A stretch of 64,000 nt of DNA. It comes from Imhoffiella fuscus. GTDB taxonomy: Bacteria; Pseudomonadota; Gammaproteobacteria; Chromatiales; Chromatiaceae. The stretch is taken from NCBI RefSeq assembly GCF_042682685.1, contig NZ_JBHUHX010000007.1, forward strand, positions 245,968 through 309,967, written 5' to 3'. Below the pieces are notes generated by a model. That model searched no databases, was not told the DNA's origin, and saw nothing but the letters and a program-made list of their open reading frames with translations. Shown here in pieces: positions 34,746-44,064 of this stretch. A program made the position numbers and the translations under genes. Numbering within the stretch: position 1 is the stretch's first letter; the number at the start of each line of letters is the position of its first letter.

Positions 34746-35966
34746 TCAAGCCGCAGGCGGGTTCTCGAAACGTATCCGGTGTTCGTCGATACCGATCAGA
34801 TCGCCGTCTTGGAGCAAGCGGATCTTGACGCGCTCCTTGTTGACATACACCCCGTTGGTGCTGCCGAGGTCCTCGACCGAGATCCCCTTGCGGCTGGTGG
34901 TGAGTCTTGCGTGATAGCGGCTGATGCGTAGATCGCGGATGCAGATGTCGTTGTCGGTGGCGCGCCCGATGGTGACGGTTTCCTGGTCGATCTGGAATGC
35001 GCTGTTCTCGCGGAATTCGAGAATGAGCGTCGGTATGGCTCCATTGGCGCTCGATTTGGCTGCGGTCGCCTCCGGGGCCGTATCCCTAGACGGTTCCCAT
35101 TGCAGGGCGTTGAAGGTGGTCTGTACCAGATCCGGGGTGATGTGGTGTATCTGGCCCATGCTGGCGTTGAACAGCACGAAATCACAGAGTGTGTTGATCA
35201 ACCGCATGCTGCCGCCGGTGAGCTGATGGATGCGCAACATGGCTCCATCGGAGAACGGCGTCACCTGTTTGAGGCCGGCTACGGCCAGTTGATATCGGAT
35301 ATAGGCGGCCGTGTCGGTGGCGTTCAATTTGGGCAGATAGATCTGAAAGAGGATCGTCTCCTTCAGCTGTCTGCTGCCGTGCATCACCAGCGACTGCTCA
35401 AAGCCGTCCTGGCCGATCAGGATGATGAAGAATCCCGGACGTATCTCATCGTGAGGCCGCAGCAGACTCGGTAGCAGTTCCAGCACGCCGGGCTTGAGGT
35501 TCTGTGCCTCGTCGATGACCAGGATGGCGCCCTTGCCTGCCTTCTCCTGCTTATGCAGAAAATCGCTGAACCGATTCAAGGACTGGGCCGGCGTGAGCCC
35601 TTCCGACTGCAATCCGAAGGTCTGCAGCAGTGTTTGCAGGAATTCGTCTTCCGACAGCTGGGTGCGATTGATTTTGGCGAGCCGATTGGTCTCGGTGCGA
35701 CGCTCGGCGATCCGATTGGCCAGGGTGGTCTTACCCGATCCCGGTGCGCCATTCACGACCAGGATGCCGCCCTCTCGACTGTCCAGCGCGGTGTCGAATT
35801 GCGCCTGCGCTTCGGTCAGAGGGCCGTTCAGAAAGAGTTCGTCGATGTCGGAGGAGTTGCGGAAAGGGGGTTCCGCGAGTCCGAAGAAGTCCAGATAGTT
35901 GAGCTTGCCGATCGCGGCGATGCGTGACTTTGCCGATAGCTCGGTATTGGACGTTGCAGGTGCCAT
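34746..35966 (-). CDS. ExeA/GspA-like AAA ATPase fused to an FHA domain
   Basis: A protein of 406 residues. Residues 1-280 are an ExeA-type AAA ATPase: the start FFGLAEPPFRNS, Walker A NGAPGSGKTT (about 71-80), Walker B AILVIDEAQNL, and the lid region LTGGSMRLINTLCD. Residues about 320-400 are an FHA domain (IGRATDNDICIRDLRISRYHARL, GSTNGVYVN) that reads phosphothreonine. ExeA normally drives peptidoglycan remodelling for type II secretion; here the usual periplasmic domain is replaced by FHA. It may respond to the Ser/Thr kinase at 45227-47077. Confidence 0.88.
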   Translation of the reverse strand: MAPATSNTELSAKSRIAAIGKLNYLDFFGLAEPPFRNSSDIDELFLNGPLTEAQAQFDTALDSREGGILVVNGAPGSGKTTLANRIAERRTETNRLAKINRTQLSEDEFLQTLLQTFGLQSEGLTPAQSLNRFSDFLHKQEKAGKGAILVIDEAQNLKPGVLELLPSLLRPHDEIRPGFFIILIGQDGFEQSLVMHGSRQLKETILFQIYLPKLNATDTAAYIRYQLAVAGLKQVTPFSDGAMLRIHQLTGGSMRLINTLCDFVLFNASMGQIHHITPDLVQTTFNALQWEPSRDTAPEATAAKSSANGAIPTLILEFRENSAFQIDQETVTIGRATDNDICIRDLRISRYHARLTTSRKGISVEDLGSTNGVYVNKERVKIRLLQDGDLIGIDEHRIRFENPPAA

Positions 35967-36110
35967 CTGTTTCGGATGTGCCTCGAAATCGGTTCAGGTA
36001 ACGGATTGTAGCAGCCGTGCAAACAGGCGCGAGGCTGGCGATTCGGGATATCCCTACAGTCGATGAATCTTACACGAGTTGATTGCTGTCGCGCAGACCG
36101 GGCGACGTCC

Positions 36111-37970
36111 TCAGCGGTCGATGTCTGCGCTCGGTTCGTTGCCGGTCGCCATGGCGCGGATCTCTTGCAGCAGACGCTCGAAATCGGGCGTGTCCGTCGC
36201 TGCGTAGTTGAGATTCTTAAACAGATTGGTGAGTCGTGTGAAGTGTTCGCGTGCCGCGTTCTTGTCGGCGAACCGCTCATCGCGCGCGATCAGGGCGCAA
36301 AGCAGGCCGAAGGTCAGACGCTGGCGCTCCAGTGGCACCGAGGCGTCGACTGCGTCGAAGGCATCCTGCTGGAGATAGACCATGTCGAGCAGCAAGGCCT
36401 TTTGGAGTTCGACATAGTCCTCGGTGGTGATGCCTTCCTCGCCGGTGACCTGCATCATCTGCTGGATCGCGTCGCCCCGTTCCAGCAGCGATTGCATGGA
36501 CTCGACCCGCTCGTTCCAGGTCGGGTCCAGGTTGTCGGCATACCAGGGGGCGAGCTGGTTCAGATAGCGCGACCAGGAAATGAGCGGGTCGATGGCCGGG
36601 TAGAAGCGCTTGTAGGCGCGGTCGTAGGAGAGTCCCAGAAAGCACTTGACCGCCCCCAGCGTCGATTGGGTGACCGGTTCCTCGAAGTTGCCCCCGGCCG
36701 GTGAGACGGTGCCGATCAGGGTCAGGCTGCCGGTCGAGCCATCCGTGCTTCGAACGACGCCGGCACGTTCGTAGAGACCACGGATAGCCGAATCCAGATA
36801 GGCGGGGAAGGCCTCTTCGCCGGGGATCTCCTCCAGACGTCCCGAGGTTTCGCGCATCGCCTGCGCCCAGCGCGACGTGGAATCGGCTAGCAGCAGCACC
36901 TGATAGCCCATCTGGCGGTAGTACTCGCCGAGCGTCAGGCCGGTGTAGATGGAGGCCTCGCGCGAGGCGACCGGCATGGATGAGGTGTTGCAAATGATGA
37001 TGGTGCGGTCCATGAGCGAGCCGCCGGTCCGGGGATCGCGAATCTGCGGAAATTCGGCGATGGTTTCGACGACCTCGCCGGCCCGCTCGCCGCAGGCGAC
37101 GACGATGACGATGTCGACCCCGGAATGCTTCGCCAGCAGATGCTGGAGGACCGTCTTGCCCGCTCCGAACGGTCCCGGAATGCAGCCGGTGCCGCCGCGC
37201 GCGATCGGGAAGAAGGTGTCGACCAGCCGGATGGTCGTGGTCAGGGGGGCGTCGGGGTAAAGTCGCTCGACGGTGCGTGCGCGCAACATCGTTTCCGTCA
37301 GGGCGCGGCGCACCGGCCAGCGTCGCGTGAGGTCGAGCGAGCGTTCATGGCCCTGATGGTCGCGGATGCGCGCGACCGGGGTGTCCACGGTGACGCTGCC
37401 CTCCTGAATCCAGGTGACCTCGACCTCGCCGGGTTCGTCGAAGGGCACCATGATCTTGTGGGTGTAGATGCCTTCTTGGACGGTGCCGAGCACGCCGCCG
37501 GCCCGGAGCTTGGCACCGTGCTGGACGCTGGGGACGAAGGACCATTTGCGGTTGCGATCGAGCGCTTCCAGATCGACCCCGCGCGGCAGAAAGACACCGT
37601 GCTGGATGGCGATCGTTTCGAGCGGGTTCTGTAGCCCGTCGTAGATCTCGCCGAGCAGGCCCGGGCCGAGCTCCACCGACAGCATCTCGCCAGTCTGGAT
37701 GACCGGATCGCCGATGGAGACGCCGCGGGTGTCCTCGAAGACCTGGATGTCGGCCAGATCGCCGCGTATCCGCAGTACCTCCGACTTGAGCTGCTCCTGA
37801 CGTCCGTCCGGGCTTGGGCGGTCGGGTTCGATGAAGACCACCTCGTTCTTCTTTAGCGCCAGGCGTGCTCCATCCTTCCAGCCGGCCTCGATGGTCGCCA
37901 GGCTCTCCTGGACGGAGATGACCCGGGCAGGGCCGTCGGGTCGGTGATTGTCTGGGGCTTGGATGCTCAT
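36111..37970 (-). CDS. atpA: V-type ATP synthase subunit A (catalytic)
   Basis: A catalytic subunit of 619 residues that hydrolyses or makes ATP. Walker A GPFGAGKT is at about 266-273; the V/A-type non-homologous insert (residues about 120-205) and ADSTSRWAQAMRE are present, separating it from F-type subunits. The start ATG 37970 (GGAAACACC upstream) fits the family. Last of the D-I-K-E-C-A series, whereas in Chlamydia-type operons A is directly followed by B. Confidence 0.95.
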   Translation of the reverse strand: MSIQAPDNHRPDGPARVISVQESLATIEAGWKDGARLALKKNEVVFIEPDRPSPDGRQEQLKSEVLRIRGDLADIQVFEDTRGVSIGDPVIQTGEMLSVELGPGLLGEIYDGLQNPLETIAIQHGVFLPRGVDLEALDRNRKWSFVPSVQHGAKLRAGGVLGTVQEGIYTHKIMVPFDEPGEVEVTWIQEGSVTVDTPVARIRDHQGHERSLDLTRRWPVRRALTETMLRARTVERLYPDAPLTTTIRLVDTFFPIARGGTGCIPGPFGAGKTVLQHLLAKHSGVDIVIVVACGERAGEVVETIAEFPQIRDPRTGGSLMDRTIIICNTSSMPVASREASIYTGLTLGEYYRQMGYQVLLLADSTSRWAQAMRETSGRLEEIPGEEAFPAYLDSAIRGLYERAGVVRSTDGSTGSLTLIGTVSPAGGNFEEPVTQSTLGAVKCFLGLSYDRAYKRFYPAIDPLISWSRYLNQLAPWYADNLDPTWNERVESMQSLLERGDAIQQMMQVTGEEGITTEDYVELQKALLLDMVYLQQDAFDAVDASVPLERQRLTFGLLCALIARDERFADKNAAREHFTRLTNLFKNLNYAATDTPDFERLLQEIRAMATGNEPSADIDR

Positions 37971-38105
37971 GGTGTTTCCGCAATCGTTGGTCGTTGATCT
38001 TGCCTGCACGGGATGTCAAAAGGCGGCTTCGGATCCTGCTCATCCCGCGTCATCCTATCGATCCCGGCTCGGTTGGCGTTCTGTGTCGATCGAGGCTCTG
38101 GGTCA

Positions 38106-38804
38106 TCAAGCGATTTGGGTCTCGATCATGCGCTCCAGATTGACATCGGCCATGGCGTTCGCGACCAGCGCATCGAAGCGGTCCAGCCCGCCTTCGTCTT
38201 GATAGCTGGTCCAGCGCGCGATCAGATCCCAGCGCATCACATAGACGACGACCGCTTCGAAATCGAAATGATGCCCCCCGCTGATACCTTCCAGGTGATT
38301 CCAGACGGTTTGCAGCAGCAGTCGCTCCAGACCGAGCGCGTCACCGAGTGCGATCATCCGTGCGCCCTCGGGCAGCCAGGGGAAGACGCCTTGCAGTCCG
38401 AAGGCGCTCTCGGTCCAGTTGCGTCGAATCGTGTCGGTCCAGCGGCCGTAGCCCCAACGGTTATCCTCGGGTGCTAGGTCGCCGCGCCGGCGCCGACGCA
38501 GCGCGGCGATCAGGGTCCGCAGCTCTAGCCGCCAGACGGCCAGATCGCGGGCGAAGGGGTTGGCGATCTCGGCGACCTGCCGCTTCGCCTCGGTCATGGC
38601 CTGTTCGTCGGAGCGGCTCGGATTCTGATGGGTCCAGTCGAGGAGCTGACCGAGGATTGTGATATCTGAGGCATCGGTCGGGTCGAGCTGGACCAGCCGC
38701 TGGTGCAGCCGAAAGCGCGACAAGGGCGTTTGCTTGGCGCCGAACAGCGGCCCGTGATAGGGCAGGGCGCTCAGCAGCATGGCATAGCGGTGGGAGTCCG
38801 GCAC
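38106..38804 (-). CDS. DUF2764 protein, V-ATPase subunit C-like
   Basis: A protein of 232 residues from a GTG start with AGGA overlapping the end of subunit E. DUF2764 proteins are encoded between E and A in bacterial V-ATPase operons and probably act as the central C (d-type) subunit joining rotor and ring. Helical throughout, including the paired WRLELRTLIAALRRRRRGD. Assignment rests mainly on locus position. Confidence 0.85.
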   Translation of the reverse strand: MPDSHRYAMLLSALPYHGPLFGAKQTPLSRFRLHQRLVQLDPTDASDITILGQLLDWTHQNPSRSDEQAMTEAKRQVAEIANPFARDLAVWRLELRTLIAALRRRRRGDLAPEDNRWGYGRWTDTIRRNWTESAFGLQGVFPWLPEGARMIALGDALGLERLLLQTVWNHLEGISGGHHFDFEAVVVYVMRWDLIARWTSYQDEGGLDRFDALVANAMADVNLERMIETQIA

Positions 38805-38816
38805 GGTGTCTGGATC

Positions 38817-39518
38817 CTATTTGACGGTGCCTTCGAGGATGGCGCGGAATCTGGGCTGCAGATGCGCGAGCAGGATCGCCGCTACCGTGTCGTCGGTCAG
38901 GTCGATATGCACGTCCTTGTCTCTGAGATAGAGCCGGATTCCGCGCGCGTCCGTTTTGTCGACCGAGAAGTCGACGCCCTCCGCGAGGACGTTTCCGGCC
39001 AGCGATAGCACGAAGTGCGAGAGCGATCCCTCGCGCAGTTCCAATGGATTGCGTCGCAACTCCTCGGGACCGATCAGCGCCTTGGGCAGCTGGATCTCGA
39101 TCGCCTGGCCCGAATCGACTCCCGCCTCCTCGCGGGCGCGGCCGGCGACCTCCAGGATCAGCCGCTCGATGAAGGCCTCCTGTTCCATCTCGGCCGCGAT
39201 GAGCCGTTTCACCTCGTCGCTGAAGCGGTCGGAGAGCTCCGACTTGAGTCGCAGCACGGTGTCGCGCATGGCGATGCGCAGGGCCTCCTCGCCGCCCTTT
39301 TTGAGCGACTCGGCCTCCAGGCGGGCCGATTCAAGAATCGCGCGCGCGCGTGCTTCCGCCTCCTGGATAAGGTGGTCGGCCTGTTTCCTGGCCTCTGCAG
39401 CGATCTGCTCGGCCTCGGCGCGTCCGCTCGCGACACCCTCGTCGCGCAGCCGTTCGATCAGGGCCTCGACGCCGGACGAGGCCAGATCCTGCGTGCTCTT
39501 CTGTGTGCTTGCCGCCAT
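38817..39518 (-). CDS. atpE: V-type ATP synthase subunit E (peripheral stalk)
   Basis: A protein of 233 residues from ATG 39518 with GGAGGAA upstream. A long Ala/Glu/Arg-rich coiled coil (about 25-110) is followed by the globular E domain that binds the top of A3B3, ending in HLQPRFRAILEG. It is the stator subunit. Twelve nt separate it from the DUF2764 gene. Confidence 0.9.
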   Translation of the reverse strand: MAASTQKSTQDLASSGVEALIERLRDEGVASGRAEAEQIAAEARKQADHLIQEAEARARAILESARLEAESLKKGGEEALRIAMRDTVLRLKSELSDRFSDEVKRLIAAEMEQEAFIERLILEVAGRAREEAGVDSGQAIEIQLPKALIGPEELRRNPLELREGSLSHFVLSLAGNVLAEGVDFSVDKTDARGIRLYLRDKDVHIDLTDDTVAAILLAHLQPRFRAILEGTVK

Positions 39519-39541
39519 GTCGCTATTCCTCCGCGATGGGG

Positions 39542-39988
39542 TCAGCCGGGTATGCCGCCGGCCATGACCAGGGCGAAAACGAAGGCGAAGACGGCGAAGC
39601 CCTCGACGATGGCGGCCGGTGCCAGCGAGAGACCGAAGATCTCGGGCTTGGTCTTGCTCGCGTGGATCGCCGAGGCGCAGGCCTGACCCTGGCGTACCGC
39701 CGACATCATGAGCGCCAAACCGGCGAACAGTCCGATGCCGAACAGCGCCGGTCCGGTCTCCGGCGTGACCGGGCGCTGCAGGGTGAACATCACCACGATG
39801 CCATAGATGACCTGAGAGGAGGGCATCACCGAGATGCCGATATAGCGGCCGTAGCCCGATTCGGTATCCACCATGGCTCCGATCGCCGCCTGGCCGGCGA
39901 CCGCGCAGCCGATGATGCTGCCGATGGCCGAGAGTGCCATGACCCCATAGAGTCCCGCCCAACCCAGGGCGATCACGAATTCGTTCAT
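39542..39988 (-). CDS. atpK: V-type ATP synthase subunit K (proteolipid c-ring), likely Na+-binding
   Basis: A four-helix proteolipid of 148 residues. The ion-binding carboxylate is Glu129 (PAAIVEGFAVFAF). The ligands of the sodium site in Enterococcus NtpK (Leu61, Thr64, Gln65, Gln110, Glu139) correspond here to Met55, Ser58, Gln59, Gln100 and Glu129 by local alignment (MPSSQ and RQGQACASAI). Hence a Na+-coupled ring is predicted, by inference only. The start overlaps the stop of subunit I by 4 nt. Confidence 0.92.
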   Translation of the reverse strand: MNEFVIALGWAGLYGVMALSAIGSIIGCAVAGQAAIGAMVDTESGYGRYIGISVMPSSQVIYGIVVMFTLQRPVTPETGPALFGIGLFAGLALMMSAVRQGQACASAIHASKTKPEIFGLSLAPAAIVEGFAVFAFVFALVMAGGIPG

Positions 39989-41790
39989 TCGCCTAGCTCC
40001 GCTTTCTTGAATGGCTTGAATGGATAACCCTCGCCGGACAGTGCCCAGTTGTAGAACTCGATGAAGTTCAGACGCAGTCCGTGCACCACGCCGCTCATGA
40101 GACTGAGCGCCAGATTCAGCAGATGGCCGACGAGGAGGATGAGCAGGGCCATCAGCAGCCCTACGCCTGGATGGCTCGCGGCCACCTGGCGGGCGAGATC
40201 GTTGAAGGTGATGGCCAGCGAGGCCGAGGCGAGTCCGAGCGCGAACAGTCGCAGATAGGACAGCACGTCGCCGAACACCTGGGTGACCTTGATCAGCTGC
40301 GCCAGTCCGTCCAGAACGCGCAGCGCGAACGAGCGGATATCCTCGACGCGGCGGTCGCTACCGAACAGGAAGACGCCGACCAGACCACCGATACCAAGCA
40401 CCTGGCCCAGGATGGGTAGCCAGTGTCCCGATGGCCGGTCGCTGCCGAGCCAGAGGGCGAAGCCGCCGATCAGGGCCGCGATCCAACACACGGCGACGCG
40501 GCCGGTGGCGCGCCCGCGATGGATCATCGCCATCTCGGCATTGGCGAGCACCAGATGCAGCACTCCGATGCCGACGGAGAGCTTCATCATACTGTCGAAG
40601 TCCTGGATCTCGAACAGCTTGAGTTGACCGGGAAGGCTGTCGGCCGGCGGGGCGAGGCCGAAATAGCTGCCGAGCAGTACGCCCCAGAGGAACGCTGTCG
40701 AGGTCAGTGCCAAGGCCATCAAGCGCATCCTCTGTCCCAAATCGCTGCGTCCGAGCCGACGCCAATAGGCGGCCAACAGGAGCCCCAGGACCGAGGCGTA
40801 GCCCGCGTCCGACAGGATGAGGGCGAAGAAGAGGGTAAAGGAGAAGAAGAGCACCCGCGACGGGTCCCAGGCGCGATAGGCCGGCATCTGGTAGAAGCCG
40901 ACCAGATCCTGTCCCGCAGCGATGGCGGGCGGGTTGTCGAGCAGGGTCGGGGGCGCGTCGTCGGGGCCGGGCGGGTCCAGGATCAGCGCGAGCCCGAGGT
41001 TCTCGGCGAGCGCGCGTACCTCGGGGATGTCGCGCTCGGCCACCCAGCCCTGCACCAGGAAGACCGATGCGTCGTCCAGGGTCTGAGTTTCGGCGAATTT
41101 CAGCCGTGCCTGGTCCTCGGCCTGGGCCAGATGGCTCGACATCAGATAGATCCAGCGCGTGAGCGCATGGCGCTCCGCTTGCACCTCCTCCAGCGCGAGT
41201 TCGGTCTCCTCGGCTTGACGGCGAATCGCCGAGAGGGATAGGGCACCCGTATGGGTGCGCGCAACCGGCAAGGCGTCGTGCGGTGGCTCCTCTGGATGGA
41301 TGACCACCACCCAGGCGTGGCGCTGATCGCGATGCACCAGTTGCCAGGGCAGGTCGAGCGACTGCAGTGCGGGTATCTGACGCTCGGGAACGATGTAGAA
41401 CCAGAGCTTGCGTCCGGCGAGTGCGTCCTCGGCAGGCAGGCGGAAATCGCCCCAGGGTTCGAGCTCGCTTAGACGCTGCCGCAGTCCGTCGAGCCGGTCG
41501 GTCAGCTCGCGCAGGCGCTGCTGATTGTCGAGCACGGTCCGGGTGGTGCTGGCGATATCGAAGTCCGGCGCCAGGCGGACCTGGCGGCGCTTGTCCGGCA
41601 GGTCGCCCAGATAGCGCAATGCCTTGCGTGTTTCCACAGCATGCGCCGGCGGGGCGCGCTCGGCCTCCTTGGGCGCGGGGCTCAATGGCAACAGGTGCAG
41701 ACAGCCGAGTGTCTGCAGCCGCTCGAGCACGACGTGCTTTTCTTGGGTCAGGCCGGCCAGGGTCAGTCGAGCGAGTGGGAGAATGCTCAT
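39985..41790 (-). CDS. atpI: V-type ATP synthase subunit I (a-type stator)
   Basis: A protein of 601 residues. The N-terminal half (about 1-310) is soluble and coiled-coil, the stator arm; the C-terminal half has seven to eight membrane helices forming the ion half-channels, with the conserved Arg expected in the helix near FGDVLSYLRLFALGLA. The start overlaps the D stop and the stop overlaps the K start, so D, I and K are coupled. Confidence 0.93.
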   Translation of the reverse strand: MSILPLARLTLAGLTQEKHVVLERLQTLGCLHLLPLSPAPKEAERAPPAHAVETRKALRYLGDLPDKRRQVRLAPDFDIASTTRTVLDNQQRLRELTDRLDGLRQRLSELEPWGDFRLPAEDALAGRKLWFYIVPERQIPALQSLDLPWQLVHRDQRHAWVVVIHPEEPPHDALPVARTHTGALSLSAIRRQAEETELALEEVQAERHALTRWIYLMSSHLAQAEDQARLKFAETQTLDDASVFLVQGWVAERDIPEVRALAENLGLALILDPPGPDDAPPTLLDNPPAIAAGQDLVGFYQMPAYRAWDPSRVLFFSFTLFFALILSDAGYASVLGLLLAAYWRRLGRSDLGQRMRLMALALTSTAFLWGVLLGSYFGLAPPADSLPGQLKLFEIQDFDSMMKLSVGIGVLHLVLANAEMAMIHRGRATGRVAVCWIAALIGGFALWLGSDRPSGHWLPILGQVLGIGGLVGVFLFGSDRRVEDIRSFALRVLDGLAQLIKVTQVFGDVLSYLRLFALGLASASLAITFNDLARQVAASHPGVGLLMALLILLVGHLLNLALSLMSGVVHGLRLNFIEFYNWALSGEGYPFKPFKKAELGE

Positions 41791-42392
41791 GCCGTCGTCT
41801 CGCGATGGCGCTTGGCCTTGGCGATCTTGGAGCGTACCACGGCCGCGCGCTCGGCATCCGAGAGATAGATGCGGATGGTTTTGATGTTCTGCCGGGTGCG
41901 TGGGATCAGCACCTTATCGAAGAGATTCACCCGCTGTGTGACCTTGCGCACCGCCGTTTCCAGAAGTGCGACACGCCGCTCGTCCAGCGCCAGGCGGACC
42001 CGCAGTTCCAGCATGCGTCCGATGGCGTCGACCAGCGGATCGACCCAGTGCGGCTGGACCATGAGACCGTAATCGGCCGTTTCGAGATCCACGCCGAGCA
42101 GCACCGGCAGCTTGGTGCCCATGCGGTTCTCCTCGCCCAGACGCACACCCTTGAGGCGGACCAGGGCGTCGAGCTGGATCTCGCGATGGGCGAGCATCGG
42201 CAGACGTTCCCGTACCTCCTCGCGCAGCGCCGCGATGGCGGCCAGGGTGTCCTCGCGGGCCTTCAGCGCCTTGGCGCGCTCGGTCATCAGTTGCTTGCGC
42301 TTGAGATCGAGCGCGGGCAGAAAGCGCTCGAAGGTCTGGAGCTGGCGCGTCTGTTTGGTCAGCGAAGATTTGCTTAGGCTCAGACGGGCCAT
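41787..42392 (-). CDS. atpD: V-type ATP synthase subunit D (central shaft)
   Basis: A rotor shaft protein of 201 residues, two long antiparallel helices with a short middle domain. The family start LSKSSLTKQTRQLQTFERFLPALDLKRKQL is typical. ATG 42392 has AGGAAA upstream. The promoter probably lies in the 171-bp AT-rich gap before the terminator at 42518-42544, making D-I-K-E-C-A one unit. Confidence 0.93.
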   Translation of the reverse strand: MARLSLSKSSLTKQTRQLQTFERFLPALDLKRKQLMTERAKALKAREDTLAAIAALREEVRERLPMLAHREIQLDALVRLKGVRLGEENRMGTKLPVLLGVDLETADYGLMVQPHWVDPLVDAIGRMLELRVRLALDERRVALLETAVRKVTQRVNLFDKVLIPRTRQNIKTIRIYLSDAERAAVVRSKIAKAKRHRETTA

Positions 42393-42517
42393 GGGTCTGG
42401 GGTTTCCTGATAAAGGGTGTATTTATTTAGCGATGCTGTTTCGCAACCATTTAAATTTGATTGTGAAATTTCTTGGCGTCGGCTCTTTCTGGATTTCATG
42501 GGAACGCTTTAACTGAC

Positions 42518-42544
42518 CATCCCCCGGCGTTCTGCCAGGGGATG
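42518..42544 (-). terminator. Terminator ending the kinase/FHA-exporter operon
   Basis: The stem CATCCCC/GGGGATG contains an inner GGC/GCC pairing. It lies 20 bp beyond the M48 protease stop codon and separates that operon from atpD. Confidence 0.6.
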
Positions 42545-42563
42545 ATTGTCCGCATCTTGAAGC

Positions 42564-43256
42564 TTACCGGCAGCGTTGTATAGGGGTTCCCGACTCTTCA
42601 AGAATATGCGTGCGGATTTCCTCTAAATTCCCAATATTGGGCATGTTTGCACGATTAGTGAACGAAGGCTTGAGCGAGCGCATGCGCGTTTGTAGTTGCG
42701 ATACCGGTGCTCCAGGTCGTTCCGAAAGGCATCGGAGAACTTCGTACATGGAGTCCGGATTGTAACCCGCTGATTCAAGAAGACGGAGAGCGTAAATGTC
42801 TGCTGCACGTTCTGTGTCAAGATCGAAGTGCTGCACAATGGAGCCGTAACGGATCCGCTTGGCATCAGTCGGGGCATGGTCACAGAAATGTCTGAGGCGC
42901 TGATGGGCGATCTCATGAGCCAGGACAGCCGCGAGATCGCTTTCGTTTCTCACGAAAGCGATTAGTCCGTCGCTAACGACGAATCGGTTGCCACCGACGG
43001 CAAAGGCTGTAGGCTCCAAATTTCGAACAACGAAAAAACGCCAATTCTCGGCGTCATGAAGATCGGCTTCCGCCACGAGTTGTTGCCCCAAACGTTGAAT
43101 ATAGCGCCTAACCGGGTCATTTGCGAACCGAAGGGGCCATGATTCTGCGAGGCTTTGCATCGTGCGGATGCCGGCTTCCGTAGATGCGCGGCAGTCCCCA
43201 TTACCATTGCCAAGAAGCCCACCAAATAACCATAATCCTGCCAAGGATAGAGTCAC
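42564..43256 (-). CDS. Exported M48-family metalloprotease
   Basis: A protein of 230 residues from a GTG start with AGGAG 6 nt upstream. A short hydrophobic export signal (LSLAGLWLFGGLLG) is followed by the M48 catalytic domain: HEIAH (His114, Glu115, His118) and the third zinc ligand Glu149 in DTERAAD. It resembles BepA-type periplasmic proteases but lacks the TPR domain. Last gene of the kinase/FHA-exporter operon; a cell-envelope quality role is likely by family. Confidence 0.88.
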   Translation of the reverse strand: MTLSLAGLWLFGGLLGNGNGDCRASTEAGIRTMQSLAESWPLRFANDPVRRYIQRLGQQLVAEADLHDAENWRFFVVRNLEPTAFAVGGNRFVVSDGLIAFVRNESDLAAVLAHEIAHQRLRHFCDHAPTDAKRIRYGSIVQHFDLDTERAADIYALRLLESAGYNPDSMYEVLRCLSERPGAPVSQLQTRMRSLKPSFTNRANMPNIGNLEEIRTHILEESGTPIQRCR

Positions 43257-43301
43257 GGATCGCTCCTTGCTACAACCCTAATGGAACGAATCGAGCACTA
43301 T

Positions 43302-43928
43302 TCAGCCCCGAACGACAAACGTTGACTCATCTACATCGTAGCTGCTGCCCGCTTGGACTCGGTGTTCGATGACATACGTGCCTGCAGGCACTTCGGATGG
43401 GATGCTGATCTCGGCATCCGCCACCCATCCCCCAGCTGTCCGGGAGGCAGATTTGACCGGCAGCTTCGTGACTTTTTTACCGTCTTTCTTCAATACCCAG
43501 CTCTCACTGACTTGCGTCTTGGTTACACCCTTCGGCAAAGCTACGGAGTAGTCCGTGCTGATGGTCACTGGGTCACCGTGTCTGACAGTCCGTGGCGAGG
43601 ATTTACCCTTGCGGATTTTGACCTGAGGGGTGGACGGCGCGGTACTCAGGCCGTAGACCCTGGCGTCTTTGGAAGCAGAGCGCACTTGGCGAGCATTGTA
43701 TTGTGAAATGACGACGGTTCCGAAACCGACTACCGCGCCCACTGCGGCGCCAGCAGCGCAGCCTCTAGCATCTCTCGAAATCAAAGCGCCCACTCCGCAG
43801 CCGAGTGCCGCGCCGATCGTCGTGCCTATTGCTTGATCCTGAACGCTCCCTGTCGAGCTACAGCCAGACGTGACTACAGTCCCAAAGGCTATCATGGTGA
43901 CCAATCCAATTCGCTGTACCGCTTGCAT
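43302..43928 (-). CDS. Glycine-zipper lipoprotein
   Basis: A protein of 208 residues from ATG 43928 (GAGGA upstream). Lipobox VVTSGC gives a lipid-modified N-terminal Cys. A glycine-zipper segment (IGTTIGAALGCGVGALISRDARGCAAGAAVGAVVGFG) can insert into or span a membrane, as in outer-membrane glycine-zipper lipoproteins. The C-terminal half is a beta-sandwich-like domain (VTISTDYSVALP, GTYVIEHRVQAG). It lies between the VWA and protease genes. Confidence 0.82.
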   Translation of the reverse strand: MQAVQRIGLVTMIAFGTVVTSGCSSTGSVQDQAIGTTIGAALGCGVGALISRDARGCAAGAAVGAVVGFGTVVISQYNARQVRSASKDARVYGLSTAPSTPQVKIRKGKSSPRTVRHGDPVTISTDYSVALPKGVTKTQVSESWVLKKDGKKVTKLPVKSASRTAGGWVADAEISIPSEVPAGTYVIEHRVQAGSSYDVDESTFVVRG

Positions 43929-44064
43929 CTCTGTGTTCCTCACAATTCGACTGCGATAATTCGAACCATTTGCCCCGGATGTTATCTACAAATAGCATCT
44001 GGGGCGTGTGTTTGGTGATCAAATCGGCGCCCGTTTGCCTTCAGGGGGCGTTTTGATATCGATT

